Shown piece by piece: positions 1 to 6,453 of a stretch of 6,557 bases of DNA. Every line of letters starts with the position of its first letter. Position 1 is the stretch's first letter. The notes beneath the pieces are model-generated. The model was given only the letters and a program-made list of their open reading frames with translations, ran no database searches and had not been told where the DNA came from. Made by a program: the position numbers and the translations under genes. This DNA comes from Bacteroidales bacterium (GTDB taxonomy: Bacteria > Bacteroidota > Bacteroidia > Bacteroidales > UBA10428): the NCBI GenBank assembly GCA_016926235.1, contig JAFGOZ010000675.1, positions 1-6,557 on the forward strand, in the 5' to 3' direction.

Positions 1-108
1 AAACAGATTGCCTATAGACACTTTATTCGACAAAATGATATAAATAGATATTATTCAGTAACTTAAATGTGTCAAAGTAGAATTAATTCATTTTTTATGA
101 AATATTAT
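1..108. other. AT-rich leader upstream of the arabinofuranosidase
   Basis: These bases hold no complete gene. The upstream gene, if any, lies outside the window. I searched for the Bacteroidota promoter pair (TTG-type -33 and TAnnTTTG -7) and found only partial matches such as TATTATTC near 50-57, so no promoter is called. In-frame ATG codons at 67 and 97 precede the chosen start at 109; none has a purine-rich ribosome-binding site, which is normal for this phylum. Confidence 0.5.
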
Positions 109-168
109 ATGAAAAACATATTTAGCACTATTATAATTACTGTATCATTGATTATATGTGCATCAGCT
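109..168 (+). other. Signal peptide (type I) of the arabinofuranosidase
   Basis: The first 20 residues have a short basic start (MKN), a hydrophobic core (IIITVSLII) and an A-S-A cleavage motif directly before Gln-Asp. Cleavage after the last Ala is therefore predicted. A cysteine sits three residues before this site, but the residue preceding it is Ile rather than Gly/Ala/Ser, so it is a poor lipobox. Signal peptidase I processing fits the T9SS-like C-terminus. Confidence 0.75.
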
Positions 169-2745
169 CAGGACAAACTTTATACCAACGAGTTTTCATT
201 AAAACAGGTTACACTGTTGGACGGACCATTTAAAAATGCCATGGATTTAAACATCCATACACTGCTTCAATATGACGTAGAAAGGCTTCTTGAACCATAT
301 TATACGGAAGCAGGAATTCCAACCAGCGCCGAACGGTTTGCAAACTGGGATGGACTGGCTGGTCATATTGAAGGCCACTACCTGTCAGCATTAGCTATTC
401 ATTATGCAGCAACAGGTGATACGGTCTGTAAGACACGTCTGGATTCTATGATAGTAAAATTAAAAAACTGTCAGGATGCTAATAGTAATGGCTATCTGGG
501 CGGTGTACCCGGGGGTGATGCTCTCTGGTCTGCATTAAAAACCGGTGATTTTACACTATATAATTCAGGTTGGGTGCCCTGGTATAATATGCACAAAACC
601 TATGCAGGTCTTAGAGATGCCTGGTTATATGGAGATAATGACTCTGCCAGAGTAATGTTTTTGAGATTATGTGATTGGGGAATCGATGAAATTTCCGGTT
701 TGGATGATACGCAAATGCAAACAATGCTAAACAAGGAATTCGGCGGTATGAATGAGGTATATGCTGACGCCTACCAAATGACTGGGGACGTTAAATACCT
801 CAACGCTGCAAAGAAATTTACACACAATACCATATATAATGCCATGGTTACAGGTACGGATAACCTGGATAATTTACATGCCAACACACAAATCCCCAAG
901 GTAATTGGTTTTGAGCGAATTGCTGAAGTGGACCCAAATGCAACAACATATGAAACAGCATCACAATTCTTTTGGAACAGGGTAGTATATTATCGTTCAT
1001 TAGCCCTTGGAGGAAACAGCAGGAGTGAACATTTCCCGTCAGCAGCCAGTTGCATCGATTATACCACTACACGTGAAGGTCCTGAGTCCTGTAATACATA
1101 CAACATGCTCAAACTGACGGAGGACTTATTCAGGACAGATCCCCAGGCCAAATATGCAGACTTTTATGAACAGGCCCTGTTTAACCATATCCGTTCAACC
1201 CAACATCCGGAACATGGAGGATATGTGTATTTTACCCCTGCACGTCCCCGCCATTACCGTGTATATTCGGCGCCCAATATGGCTATGTGGTGCTGTGTGG
1301 GCACTGGTATGGAAAACCATGGCAAGTACGGGCAATTCATTTATACGCGTAAAGGATCTGATTCCCTTTATATTAATCTCTTTATCCCTTCAAAATTAAA
1401 CTGGACTGATAAAAATGTGGAAATAACCCAATACACGCAGTTTCCCCAAAATGACTCATCCTTGTTAATAATAAATACAAGTGCTCCCACACAGTTCAAT
1501 TTACTGATACGTCACCCGGCATGGGTTGCCTCAAATACTTTTAAAGTAGTTGTTAACGGCGATACCTTGTCTCAAACTTCTGAGTCATCGTCATTTGTTT
1601 GTATTAACAGGACCTGGAATGATGGTGACACAGTAAAATTTGCACTTCCAATGAGATTAACTTACAAAGAATTGCCCAATGTACCCGATTATCTTGCTTT
1701 CATGTATGGCCCTATCTTACTAGGAGCTAAAACAGGAACAGAAGACCTTGACGGGCTTGTGGCTGATGACAGCCGGTGGGGACATATTGCCAACGGACCA
1801 TTACAACCGCTTTACAGAGCTCCGATAATAGTAAGCCATCCTGATTCTATTTTGGAAAAATTTGTACGAGACGATGACACGCTTAAATTTACCGCTCCGG
1901 AATTATTCTATAATCAGAAAAATTATAAAACAATTGAATTTGAGCCATTCAGTCAAATTCACGATGCCAGGTATATGATGTACTGGCTAAATGTAACCAG
2001 GGAAGAATATGAAGTTATAATTGCTGAGCTTGAAGAAGAAGAACGGTATGCCTTATTGCTTGACAGCCTGTCTGTTGACCAGGTTGCTACAGGAGAACAA
2101 CAGCCAGAAGCAGACCATAATATGACTACGTTAAATTCCTATTCAGGAACACATATGGATGAGTATTGGAGAGATGCCCGAGATGGAGGATACTTTTGCT
2201 ACGAAATGGCAACTGAAGGTATAACAGATCTGACATTAATGGTCAGGTACTGGGGTAATGAGTTCGGGGCCAGAACATTTGATATTAAAATTGATGGCGT
2301 TATTATTGCCACCGAAAATGTGACTGGCAAGTGGAATATTTCTGATTTTGTTAATGTAGAATATCCAATTTCTGATACACTATTGGAAGGAAAAGATTAT
2401 ATAACAGTATGTTTCGATGCCCGTCCGGGAAATATGGCGGGTGGCGTATTTTATATCTGGTTACTGAAATATTGGGGAACGCAATCTGACGTTAAACATG
2501 ATAAAATAAAAAACAGTGATTTGAAAATTTCTAAAAATAATGAAGAAATTAAGCTATCAATACAAACTACAGATCAAAACTCCATATACAAACTGATTAG
2601 TCAGCAGGGAATACTGGTAGCCGCAGGAAAACTTGATACCGGAACGGCAATCATCAATACCACGGAATTTCAAAAAGGATTATATGTTTTAGTATATAAG
2701 TGTGATAAAGGTATTTTTACAGAAAAAGTAATTATATACCAGTAA
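109..2745 (+). CDS. Secreted GH127/GH146-family beta-L-arabinofuranosidase (DUF1680) with T9SS-like C-terminus
   Basis: The product (878 aa from ATG 109) is a retaining glycoside hydrolase of the DUF1680 (alpha/alpha)6-barrel group, which releases L-arabinofuranose from beta-linked arabinosides. Numbering from 109, the barrel spans about 25-415. Visible active-site residues are Glu307 (SEHFP, probable acid/base), Glu326 and Cys328 (ESC motif), and Cys395-Cys396 (WCCVG). In the family, the Glu, Cys and Cys-Cys set binds zinc and the first Cys of the pair is the nucleophile. Beta-rich regions follow: a DUF4986-like part around 520-605 and a DUF6805-like part around 612-787, an architecture closer to GH146 (BT0349 type) than to short GH127 enzymes. 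Residues 1-20 form a signal peptide and about 805-878 a sorting domain. I chose ATG 109 because it gives a typical MKN-type signal peptide; ATG 97 is nearly as good, while ATG 67 adds 14 residues before it. GH127 versus GH146 and the exact substrate are uncertain. Confidence 0.9.
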   Translation: MKNIFSTIIITVSLIICASAQDKLYTNEFSLKQVTLLDGPFKNAMDLNIHTLLQYDVERLLEPYYTEAGIPTSAERFANWDGLAGHIEGHYLSALAIHYAATGDTVCKTRLDSMIVKLKNCQDANSNGYLGGVPGGDALWSALKTGDFTLYNSGWVPWYNMHKTYAGLRDAWLYGDNDSARVMFLRLCDWGIDEISGLDDTQMQTMLNKEFGGMNEVYADAYQMTGDVKYLNAAKKFTHNTIYNAMVTGTDNLDNLHANTQIPKVIGFERIAEVDPNATTYETASQFFWNRVVYYRSLALGGNSRSEHFPSAASCIDYTTTREGPESCNTYNMLKLTEDLFRTDPQAKYADFYEQALFNHIRSTQHPEHGGYVYFTPARPRHYRVYSAPNMAMWCCVGTGMENHGKYGQFIYTRKGSDSLYINLFIPSKLNWTDKNVEITQYTQFPQNDSSLLIINTSAPTQFNLLIRHPAWVASNTFKVVVNGDTLSQTSESSSFVCINRTWNDGDTVKFALPMRLTYKELPNVPDYLAFMYGPILLGAKTGTEDLDGLVADDSRWGHIANGPLQPLYRAPIIVSHPDSILEKFVRDDDTLKFTAPELFYNQKNYKTIEFEPFSQIHDARYMMYWLNVTREEYEVIIAELEEEERYALLLDSLSVDQVATGEQQPEADHNMTTLNSYSGTHMDEYWRDARDGGYFCYEMATEGITDLTLMVRYWGNEFGARTFDIKIDGVIIATENVTGKWNISDFVNVEYPISDTLLEGKDYITVCFDARPGNMAGGVFYIWLLKYWGTQSDVKHDKIKNSDLKISKNNEEIKLSIQTTDQNSIYKLISQQGILVAAGKLDTGTAIINTTEFQKGLYVLVYKCDKGIFTEKVIIYQ
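2521..2742 (+). other. Probable T9SS type A C-terminal sorting domain
   Basis: The last roughly 74 residues form a small predicted beta-sandwich separated from the enzyme by a polar, Lys/Asp-rich linker. It ends in the pattern KGLYVLVYK then KVIIYQ, matching the G-x-Y ... K-hydrophobic ending of type IX secretion type A domains. In Bacteroidota such domains direct export across the outer membrane and are then usually removed, leaving the enzyme surface-attached or released. The early NP motif seen in many such domains is not clear here (ISKNNEEIKLSI at that place), so the call rests on size, position and the terminal motif. Confidence 0.7.
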
Positions 2746-4449
2746 TTACCAAAAAACCGTATAAAGGAACACCAGTATAGCGGCAATAATTATAGCGCTT
2801 ATATTGAACTTCCTTGTTGTCTTAAACATACTTGTTTCAAAGTATATCGCTTTTTCAGAGTTTTTACCCTTTCCTTCAACCAGACTAACAACGACCACAA
2901 TCAGAAATGCACATAGTAAAGTAACCATCATCTGGTGCATAAAGGGCAATACATACCATGGCCTGTTAAAAGTAGATTCCGGTCCGTGATTATGTGTATA
3001 AACCAGCTCTAATACTTTTAAACCGATTGCTACAAAGAAAGGTATGATAACACCCCACTTGGCAGCTTTATTGGTTGCTTTTGGCCAAAATATCCCTAAG
3101 AGAAAAATTGTAAGTATTCCGGGACTTATTATACCTGTAGAGGCTTGAATATATGTAAATAATTGATCGAAATTTTTCAGGAATGGGGCTATAATTACTG
3201 CAATACATAGTGATACGGCCACAGCAATCCTGTAAACCAATATTGTATGATTTCCGTTTCCATTATTTTCTTTTTGAAAATGAGGTTTATATATATCTTC
3301 AGTAAAAATAGTTCCTATTGCATTTGCCATGGATCCAAGAGATGATATTATAGCCCCTAAAATAGCCGCAATTACAATTCCTAAAAACGGTGTGGACATA
3401 AACATGCTTACCATCATCGGATAGGCGCGGTCATTATCAATTGAACCATCAGAGGGTTTAAACATGTAATCAGCTCCAAATTGTGTAATGGAGTCATGGG
3501 TAACCTGTCCATGCCCGTTTGAAAGAATTACATAAGCTACTATTCCCGGAATTACGACAAGTACGGGGACCAGGAGCTTTAAGTAACCTGCAAAAGCCAG
3601 TCCTTTTTGCGCTTCCTTCAGGCTTTTTGCAGCAAATGCCCGCTGAATGATGTATTGATTAAATCCCCAATAATACAGATTAGTAATCCACAAACCTCCA
3701 ATTAGCACCGACAAACCGGCAATATCCATATATCCGTTCGATCCATTTGGTGTAATATGCTTCCCGTCTCTAATAATCATATGGAACTTTTGAGGAAATG
3801 TTTTCAATAAATAGCTGAAATTCTCAACGGTACCCCCCTGCCCCAGACTGTTCAGAACGACATATGCCAGGTATAATCCTGCTATTATCAATATCCCCAC
3901 ATGAATATAATCTGTAAAGGCGATAGACATCAAACCTCCCTTCATTGAATATGCCAATGTAACAAGAGCAAGGACGATAATTGCTATCAGCATGATATTT
4001 CTGTCCTGTATAATGGTGTCAATCATTTTTGCACCTAAAAACATTACAGAGGTAAGGTTTACAAATATGAACAGGCATATCCAGAAAACTGCCAGGATGG
4101 TTTTAAGTTGTGTGCTATACCTATGCTCTGCCAGCTGAGGTATAGTTTTGATATTCTCCTTAAAGAATATAGGCAGGAAAAACTTAGCAACCAGGATAAG
4201 TGTTATAGCAGCCATCCACTCATAACTTGCTACTGCAAGGCCAATGGCAAAGCCCGTTCCTGACATACCTATGATCTGTTCAGCCGAAATATTGGAAGCA
4301 ATAAGTGAAAATCCAATAATCCACCAGGGTAACGATTTGTCAGCTATGGCAATAGAGTCAAATCCTTTGTTTTTTCTTGCAACCCAAATGCCAATGAAGA
4401 TAATAATTGCTATATAAAGCATTAAAAACACCCAATCCAGTTGATGCAT
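2746..4449 (-). CDS. vSGLT-like sodium/sugar symporter (SSS family)
   Basis: This inner-membrane protein (567 aa from ATG 4449) is a sodium:solute symporter resembling Vibrio vSGLT (about 543 aa, 14 transmembrane helices) along its whole length. Shared stretches include NISAEQ, ASYEWM, NLYYWGFNQYIIQR, TGIISPGI and a terminal LYTVFW. Aligned to recalled vSGLT numbering, sugar ligands are conserved at Gln58 (Q69), Glu77 (E88), Asn257 (N260), Tyr260 (Y263), Lys291 (K294) and Gln435 (Q428). Gate residues Met62, Tyr76 and Phe431 are also kept. Sodium-site residues Ala51, Ile54, Ala366, Ser369 and Ser370 match. vSGLT Ser91 is Ala80 here. The likely cargo is a hexose such as galactose or glucose; L-arabinose is possible from context only. 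An upstream ATG at 4506 would add 19 polar residues, but family members begin close to the LDW motif and a promoter-like element overlaps that extension. The stop codon abuts the stop of the convergent hydrolase gene. Confidence 0.93.
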   Translation of the reverse strand: MHQLDWVFLMLYIAIIIFIGIWVARKNKGFDSIAIADKSLPWWIIGFSLIASNISAEQIIGMSGTGFAIGLAVASYEWMAAITLILVAKFFLPIFFKENIKTIPQLAEHRYSTQLKTILAVFWICLFIFVNLTSVMFLGAKMIDTIIQDRNIMLIAIIVLALVTLAYSMKGGLMSIAFTDYIHVGILIIAGLYLAYVVLNSLGQGGTVENFSYLLKTFPQKFHMIIRDGKHITPNGSNGYMDIAGLSVLIGGLWITNLYYWGFNQYIIQRAFAAKSLKEAQKGLAFAGYLKLLVPVLVVIPGIVAYVILSNGHGQVTHDSITQFGADYMFKPSDGSIDNDRAYPMMVSMFMSTPFLGIVIAAILGAIISSLGSMANAIGTIFTEDIYKPHFQKENNGNGNHTILVYRIAVAVSLCIAVIIAPFLKNFDQLFTYIQASTGIISPGILTIFLLGIFWPKATNKAAKWGVIIPFFVAIGLKVLELVYTHNHGPESTFNRPWYVLPFMHQMMVTLLCAFLIVVVVSLVEGKGKNSEKAIYFETSMFKTTRKFNISAIIIAAILVFLYTVFW

Positions 4450-4476
4450 AAATGTCGGTTTTAATTGAATATACTG

Positions 4477-4506
4477 CCAATATAAATGTGTTCTCAATGG
4501 TTTCAA
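4477..4506 (-). promoter_or_regulatory. Candidate symporter promoter (-33 TTG, -7 TATATTGG)
   Basis: On the minus strand, TTG at 4506-4504 is followed after 19 nt by TATATTGG at 4484-4477, which matches five of the six defined bases of TAnnTTTG. Transcription would start about 20 nt before the ATG at 4449. The spacing fits the phylum, but the -7 is imperfect and short AT-rich elements occur easily by chance. Confidence 0.35.
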
Positions 4507-4566
4507 GCTGAAAAAGTATGATCACTATGAATAAATGTATGAATGTATATTCCCGGTGTATTTTAT

Positions 4567-4574
4567 TATTTTTG
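4567..4574 (+). promoter_or_regulatory. -7 element of the kinase/regulator operon (TATTTTTG)
   Basis: TATTTTTG matches the Bacteroidota primary-sigma -7 consensus TAnnTTTG at every defined base. It lies 48 nt before the ATG at 4623, leaving a leader of roughly 40 nt. No good TTG-type -33 element is present at the expected distance, so this promoter may need an activator. Its position inside the upstream reading-frame extension (from ATG 4518) supports the start at 4623. Confidence 0.55.
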
Positions 4575-4622
4575 TATATTGATCAGCCGATTTTTACACA
4601 TAACAAGAATAAACAAAGAAAA

Positions 4623-5438
4623 ATGACCACCCAGCAAATATTGACAGGGACACTTTTGGCAGCAACCATTATCACACTTCTCTTTATACTTTACCGGAGT
4701 TTCGACAATCGCAAGAAGAAAAGACTGCAATATGCGTTACTGGCATTTCAAAGCCATACTAATCCCCACTTTATTAAAAATGTTTTGCAGGCCATCAATT
4801 GGTTTATCCTCAATAATGAGAAAGAGAAAGCAAGCGACTATTTATGCGATTTCTCTTTGTTAATGGAAGACATACTAAAATTTTCAAAGAAAAACTTTGT
4901 CACCCTTACAGAAAAACTCAGGTTTCTGGATTTGTATCTGAAACTTCAGCATCTCAGGCATAATGATAAGTTCAATTATATCTCTTTAAACAATGAAAAG
5001 GGTGAAAAACCTACTATTGAAGTGGATGAGGAAATAAACCCGGAAGTATTTCTATTGCCACCACTTTTAATCCATCCTTACATTGAAAATGCAATTGAAC
5101 ACGGGTTAAAACCTAAAGCCTCCAAAGGATACCTGTCTGTGAAATTCAGATACTATTACGATAATCTTATTTGTACTATTGAAGATAACGGTATTGGTAT
5201 TAAAGCATCCAAAAAAATGCATTCAGAATCAAAAATAAACCGGAGCAATATTGGTATAGTCAATACAAAAAAAAGAATTGAGATAATAAAAAAACTCTAT
5301 GGAATAAGTATAATTGTCAATATTGAAGAATTAAACCCGGGAAGTAATGAACCCGGGACAAAAATATCAATCCAGTTTCCCATGCCTTTAATATTTAGTC
5401 CCAGTACAGGCATGCCAAAAGAAATATATAAAGGATAA
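4623..5438 (+). CDS. LytS/YehU-type sensor histidine kinase, minimal form
   Basis: The product (271 aa from ATG 4623) is a membrane-anchored histidine kinase of the His_kinase (PF06580) type that partners LytTR regulators. One hydrophobic segment (about 6-24) is followed by a basic stop-transfer stretch (RKKKR), placing the catalytic part in the cytoplasm. The phospho-acceptor is His49 in the NPHF motif. The HATPase half shows the N-box around Asn156 (PYIENAIEHG), the G-box DNGIGI (188-193) and a final G-x-x-N-x-x-x-R motif near Asn214. The H-box differs from the common form: His replaces the Gln three residues before the Pro, and IKNVLQAI replaces LFNSLNSI. There is no sizeable periplasmic or TPR/PAS sensor domain. 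ATG 4518 in the same frame would add 35 residues, but the promoter-like element at 4567-4574 lies within them. It is the first gene of a two-gene operon. Confidence 0.88.
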   Translation: MTTQQILTGTLLAATIITLLFILYRSFDNRKKKRLQYALLAFQSHTNPHFIKNVLQAINWFILNNEKEKASDYLCDFSLLMEDILKFSKKNFVTLTEKLRFLDLYLKLQHLRHNDKFNYISLNNEKGEKPTIEVDEEINPEVFLLPPLLIHPYIENAIEHGLKPKASKGYLSVKFRYYYDNLICTIEDNGIGIKASKKMHSESKINRSNIGIVNTKKRIEIIKKLYGISIIVNIEELNPGSNEPGTKISIQFPMPLIFSPSTGMPKEIYKG

Positions 5439-5463
5439 ACATTTGATTAGAAAAAAATACACT

Positions 5464-6255
5464 ATGCAGGAGAATAAAATACGCGCACTGATCATTGAAG
5501 ATGAGATGTATGACAGAAAACTGATTGAAAAAATATTATGCACAAACTATTCGGATTATATTAATATTGTAGGCTCGGTAGATAATGCAAAAGATGCCAT
5601 TACTGCAATAAAAAAGCAAAGACCTGAATTGCTTTTTTTGGACATCGAATTAAACGGAGACCGGTATGGTGCATTCAAGATCCTGGATACAGTAAAACAT
5701 GATTTCAAGATAATATTCGTTACGGCTAAAAGTGAACAGGACGATTTGTTAAAAGCAATAAAATTAAGCTGTATTGACTATTTAATAAAACCAACAAAAA
5801 TCTCTGATTTCGAAGCACCCATTAAAAGAGTGTATGAAGAGATAAATAGTGCTACTTCAAGTAACGGACATAAGATTGAAATATTTAAGCATAATGTAGA
5901 AGTGCGTGAAGTGCAGGAAGCCAAAATATCACTCCAGGCAGGGTTTACATATACCCCAACCGCAATTAAGAATATAATTCGGTGTGAAGCACAGGGAAAT
6001 TATACCAAATTTGTTTATATAGAAAACAAAAACAACCTCATTAACGGTAATCTTAAATCATTTGAAGACCGGCTATCAGATTATGGATTCTGCCGCGTAA
6101 ATAAATCGGACCTTATAAACCTCTCGCACATAAAATCTTTTTCACGCAAAAACATATCATGGGAGGTTTTAATGACAGATGGCACAACGATATATATATC
6201 TCCAAACCGGAAACAAAGTTTTATGCTTCAGTATAACAGTTTGCATTTGAGTTAA
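5464..6255 (+). CDS. LytTR-family response regulator
   Basis: The product (263 aa from ATG 5464) has an N-terminal receiver domain and a C-terminal LytTR DNA-binding domain. The receiver (about 6-125) shows the acidic cluster Glu12-Asp13-Glu14, phospho-acceptor Asp60 (LFLDIE), Thr87 (FVTA) and Lys109 (LIKP), so it should be phosphorylatable. After a linker of about 40 residues, the LytTR domain (about 165-255) has CEAQGNYTKF, the GFCRVNKSDLINL segment and a terminal ISPNRKQ. Asn213 stands where many family members have His (RVHRS). The gene starts 25 nt after the kinase stop and is presumably co-transcribed with it. The frame is open back to a TTG at 5443, but the ATG at 5464 sits right before the receiver's first strand and is preferred. 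Targets are unknown; the divergent symporter promoter is a candidate by position only. Confidence 0.92.
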   Translation: MQENKIRALIIEDEMYDRKLIEKILCTNYSDYINIVGSVDNAKDAITAIKKQRPELLFLDIELNGDRYGAFKILDTVKHDFKIIFVTAKSEQDDLLKAIKLSCIDYLIKPTKISDFEAPIKRVYEEINSATSSNGHKIEIFKHNVEVREVQEAKISLQAGFTYTPTAIKNIIRCEAQGNYTKFVYIENKNNLINGNLKSFEDRLSDYGFCRVNKSDLINLSHIKSFSRKNISWEVLMTDGTTIYISPNRKQSFMLQYNSLHLS

Positions 6256-6290
6256 AATATCTCTTCTCTTATACCGCTGACAGGGTCAAT

Positions 6291-6338
6291 AACCACTATC
6301 AGGGTAATAAGGTCTCAATACTCTCAGTGGTTGAAGAC
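6291..6338. repeat. Two overlapping, mutually exclusive inverted repeats
   Basis: AACCACT (6291-6297) pairs perfectly with AGTGGTT (6326-6332) around a 28-nt loop. GTCTCAA (6312-6318) pairs with TTGAAGAC (6331-6338) with a single bulged A. Because both use 6331-6332 and interleave, an RNA could form only one at a time. Imperfect direct repeats CAGGGTCAATAA (6281-6292) and CAGGGTAATAA (6300-6310) overlap the left arm. No T-tract follows, so these are not typical intrinsic terminators. The stems are short and may be chance. Confidence 0.35.
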
Positions 6339-6413
6339 ATTGACAATAGTTTATCTAAAAAAATCAATAGTGCCCGAGCAAATTATTGTAATAATGCTAT
6401 AATGCCCATTTTG

Positions 6414-6440
6414 TCAAACCTCTAAGAGGTATTTCAAACC
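6414..6440. repeat. TCAAACC direct repeat flanking a perfect palindrome
   Basis: TCAAACC occurs at 6414-6420 and 6434-6440, exactly 20 bp apart (about two helical turns). The perfect palindrome ACCTCT-A-AGAGGT (6418-6430) lies between and partly over the first copy. The core CCTCTAAGAGG (6419-6429) is the first of three related 11-bp palindromes in this region. Confidence 0.6.
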
Positions 6441-6453
6441 AGGGGGTCATTTT

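Larger units (their letters stand above)
4450..4622. promoter_or_regulatory. Divergent intergenic regulatory region (symporter / kinase operon)
   Basis: With the preferred starts, 173 bp separate the divergent symporter and kinase genes. The stretch is AT-rich and should carry both promoters: a strong -7 match for the kinase operon at 4567-4574 and a weaker one for the symporter at 4484-4477. It also contains repeated ATAAATGT octamers (4482-4489 and 4531-4538, with a further copy at 4448-4455 over the symporter start codon), a tandem AATGTAT pair (4534-4540, 4542-4548) and two TGATCA palindromes (4519-4524, 4580-4585). These are candidate operator sequences, without proof of binding. Confidence 0.6.

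Noticed and set aside
139..171. Lipoprotein signal (cysteine near the end of the signal peptide)
   Set aside because: The residue before the cysteine is Ile, which breaks the lipobox, while A-S-A just after it is a good signal peptidase I site.
1154..1399. 81-codon open frame on the + strand
   Set aside because: It lies wholly inside the arabinofuranosidase in another frame, over its conserved CC active-site region, and has no independent features.
2804..2989. 61-codon open frame on the + strand
   Set aside because: It is antisense within the 3' part of the symporter gene, with no recognisable domain.
4518..4622. 35-residue N-terminal extension of the kinase from ATG 4518
   Set aside because: A perfect -7 element lies within it, and the ATG at 4623 gives a clean membrane-anchor start. 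The extension's hydrophobic patch leaves some doubt.
5443..5463. TTG start for the response regulator
   Set aside because: The ATG at 5464 precedes the receiver's first beta-strand at the usual distance; the extra seven residues are not needed.
6382..6395. ATTATT-GT-AATAAT palindrome as an operator
   Set aside because: It contains only A and T in the arms, which is expected by chance in such AT-rich intergenic DNA.
6418..6434. Rho-independent terminator at ACCTCTAAGAGGT
   Set aside because: The loop would be one base with a 6-bp arm, and only a short ATTT follows instead of a U-run. It is better explained as part of the repeat cluster.
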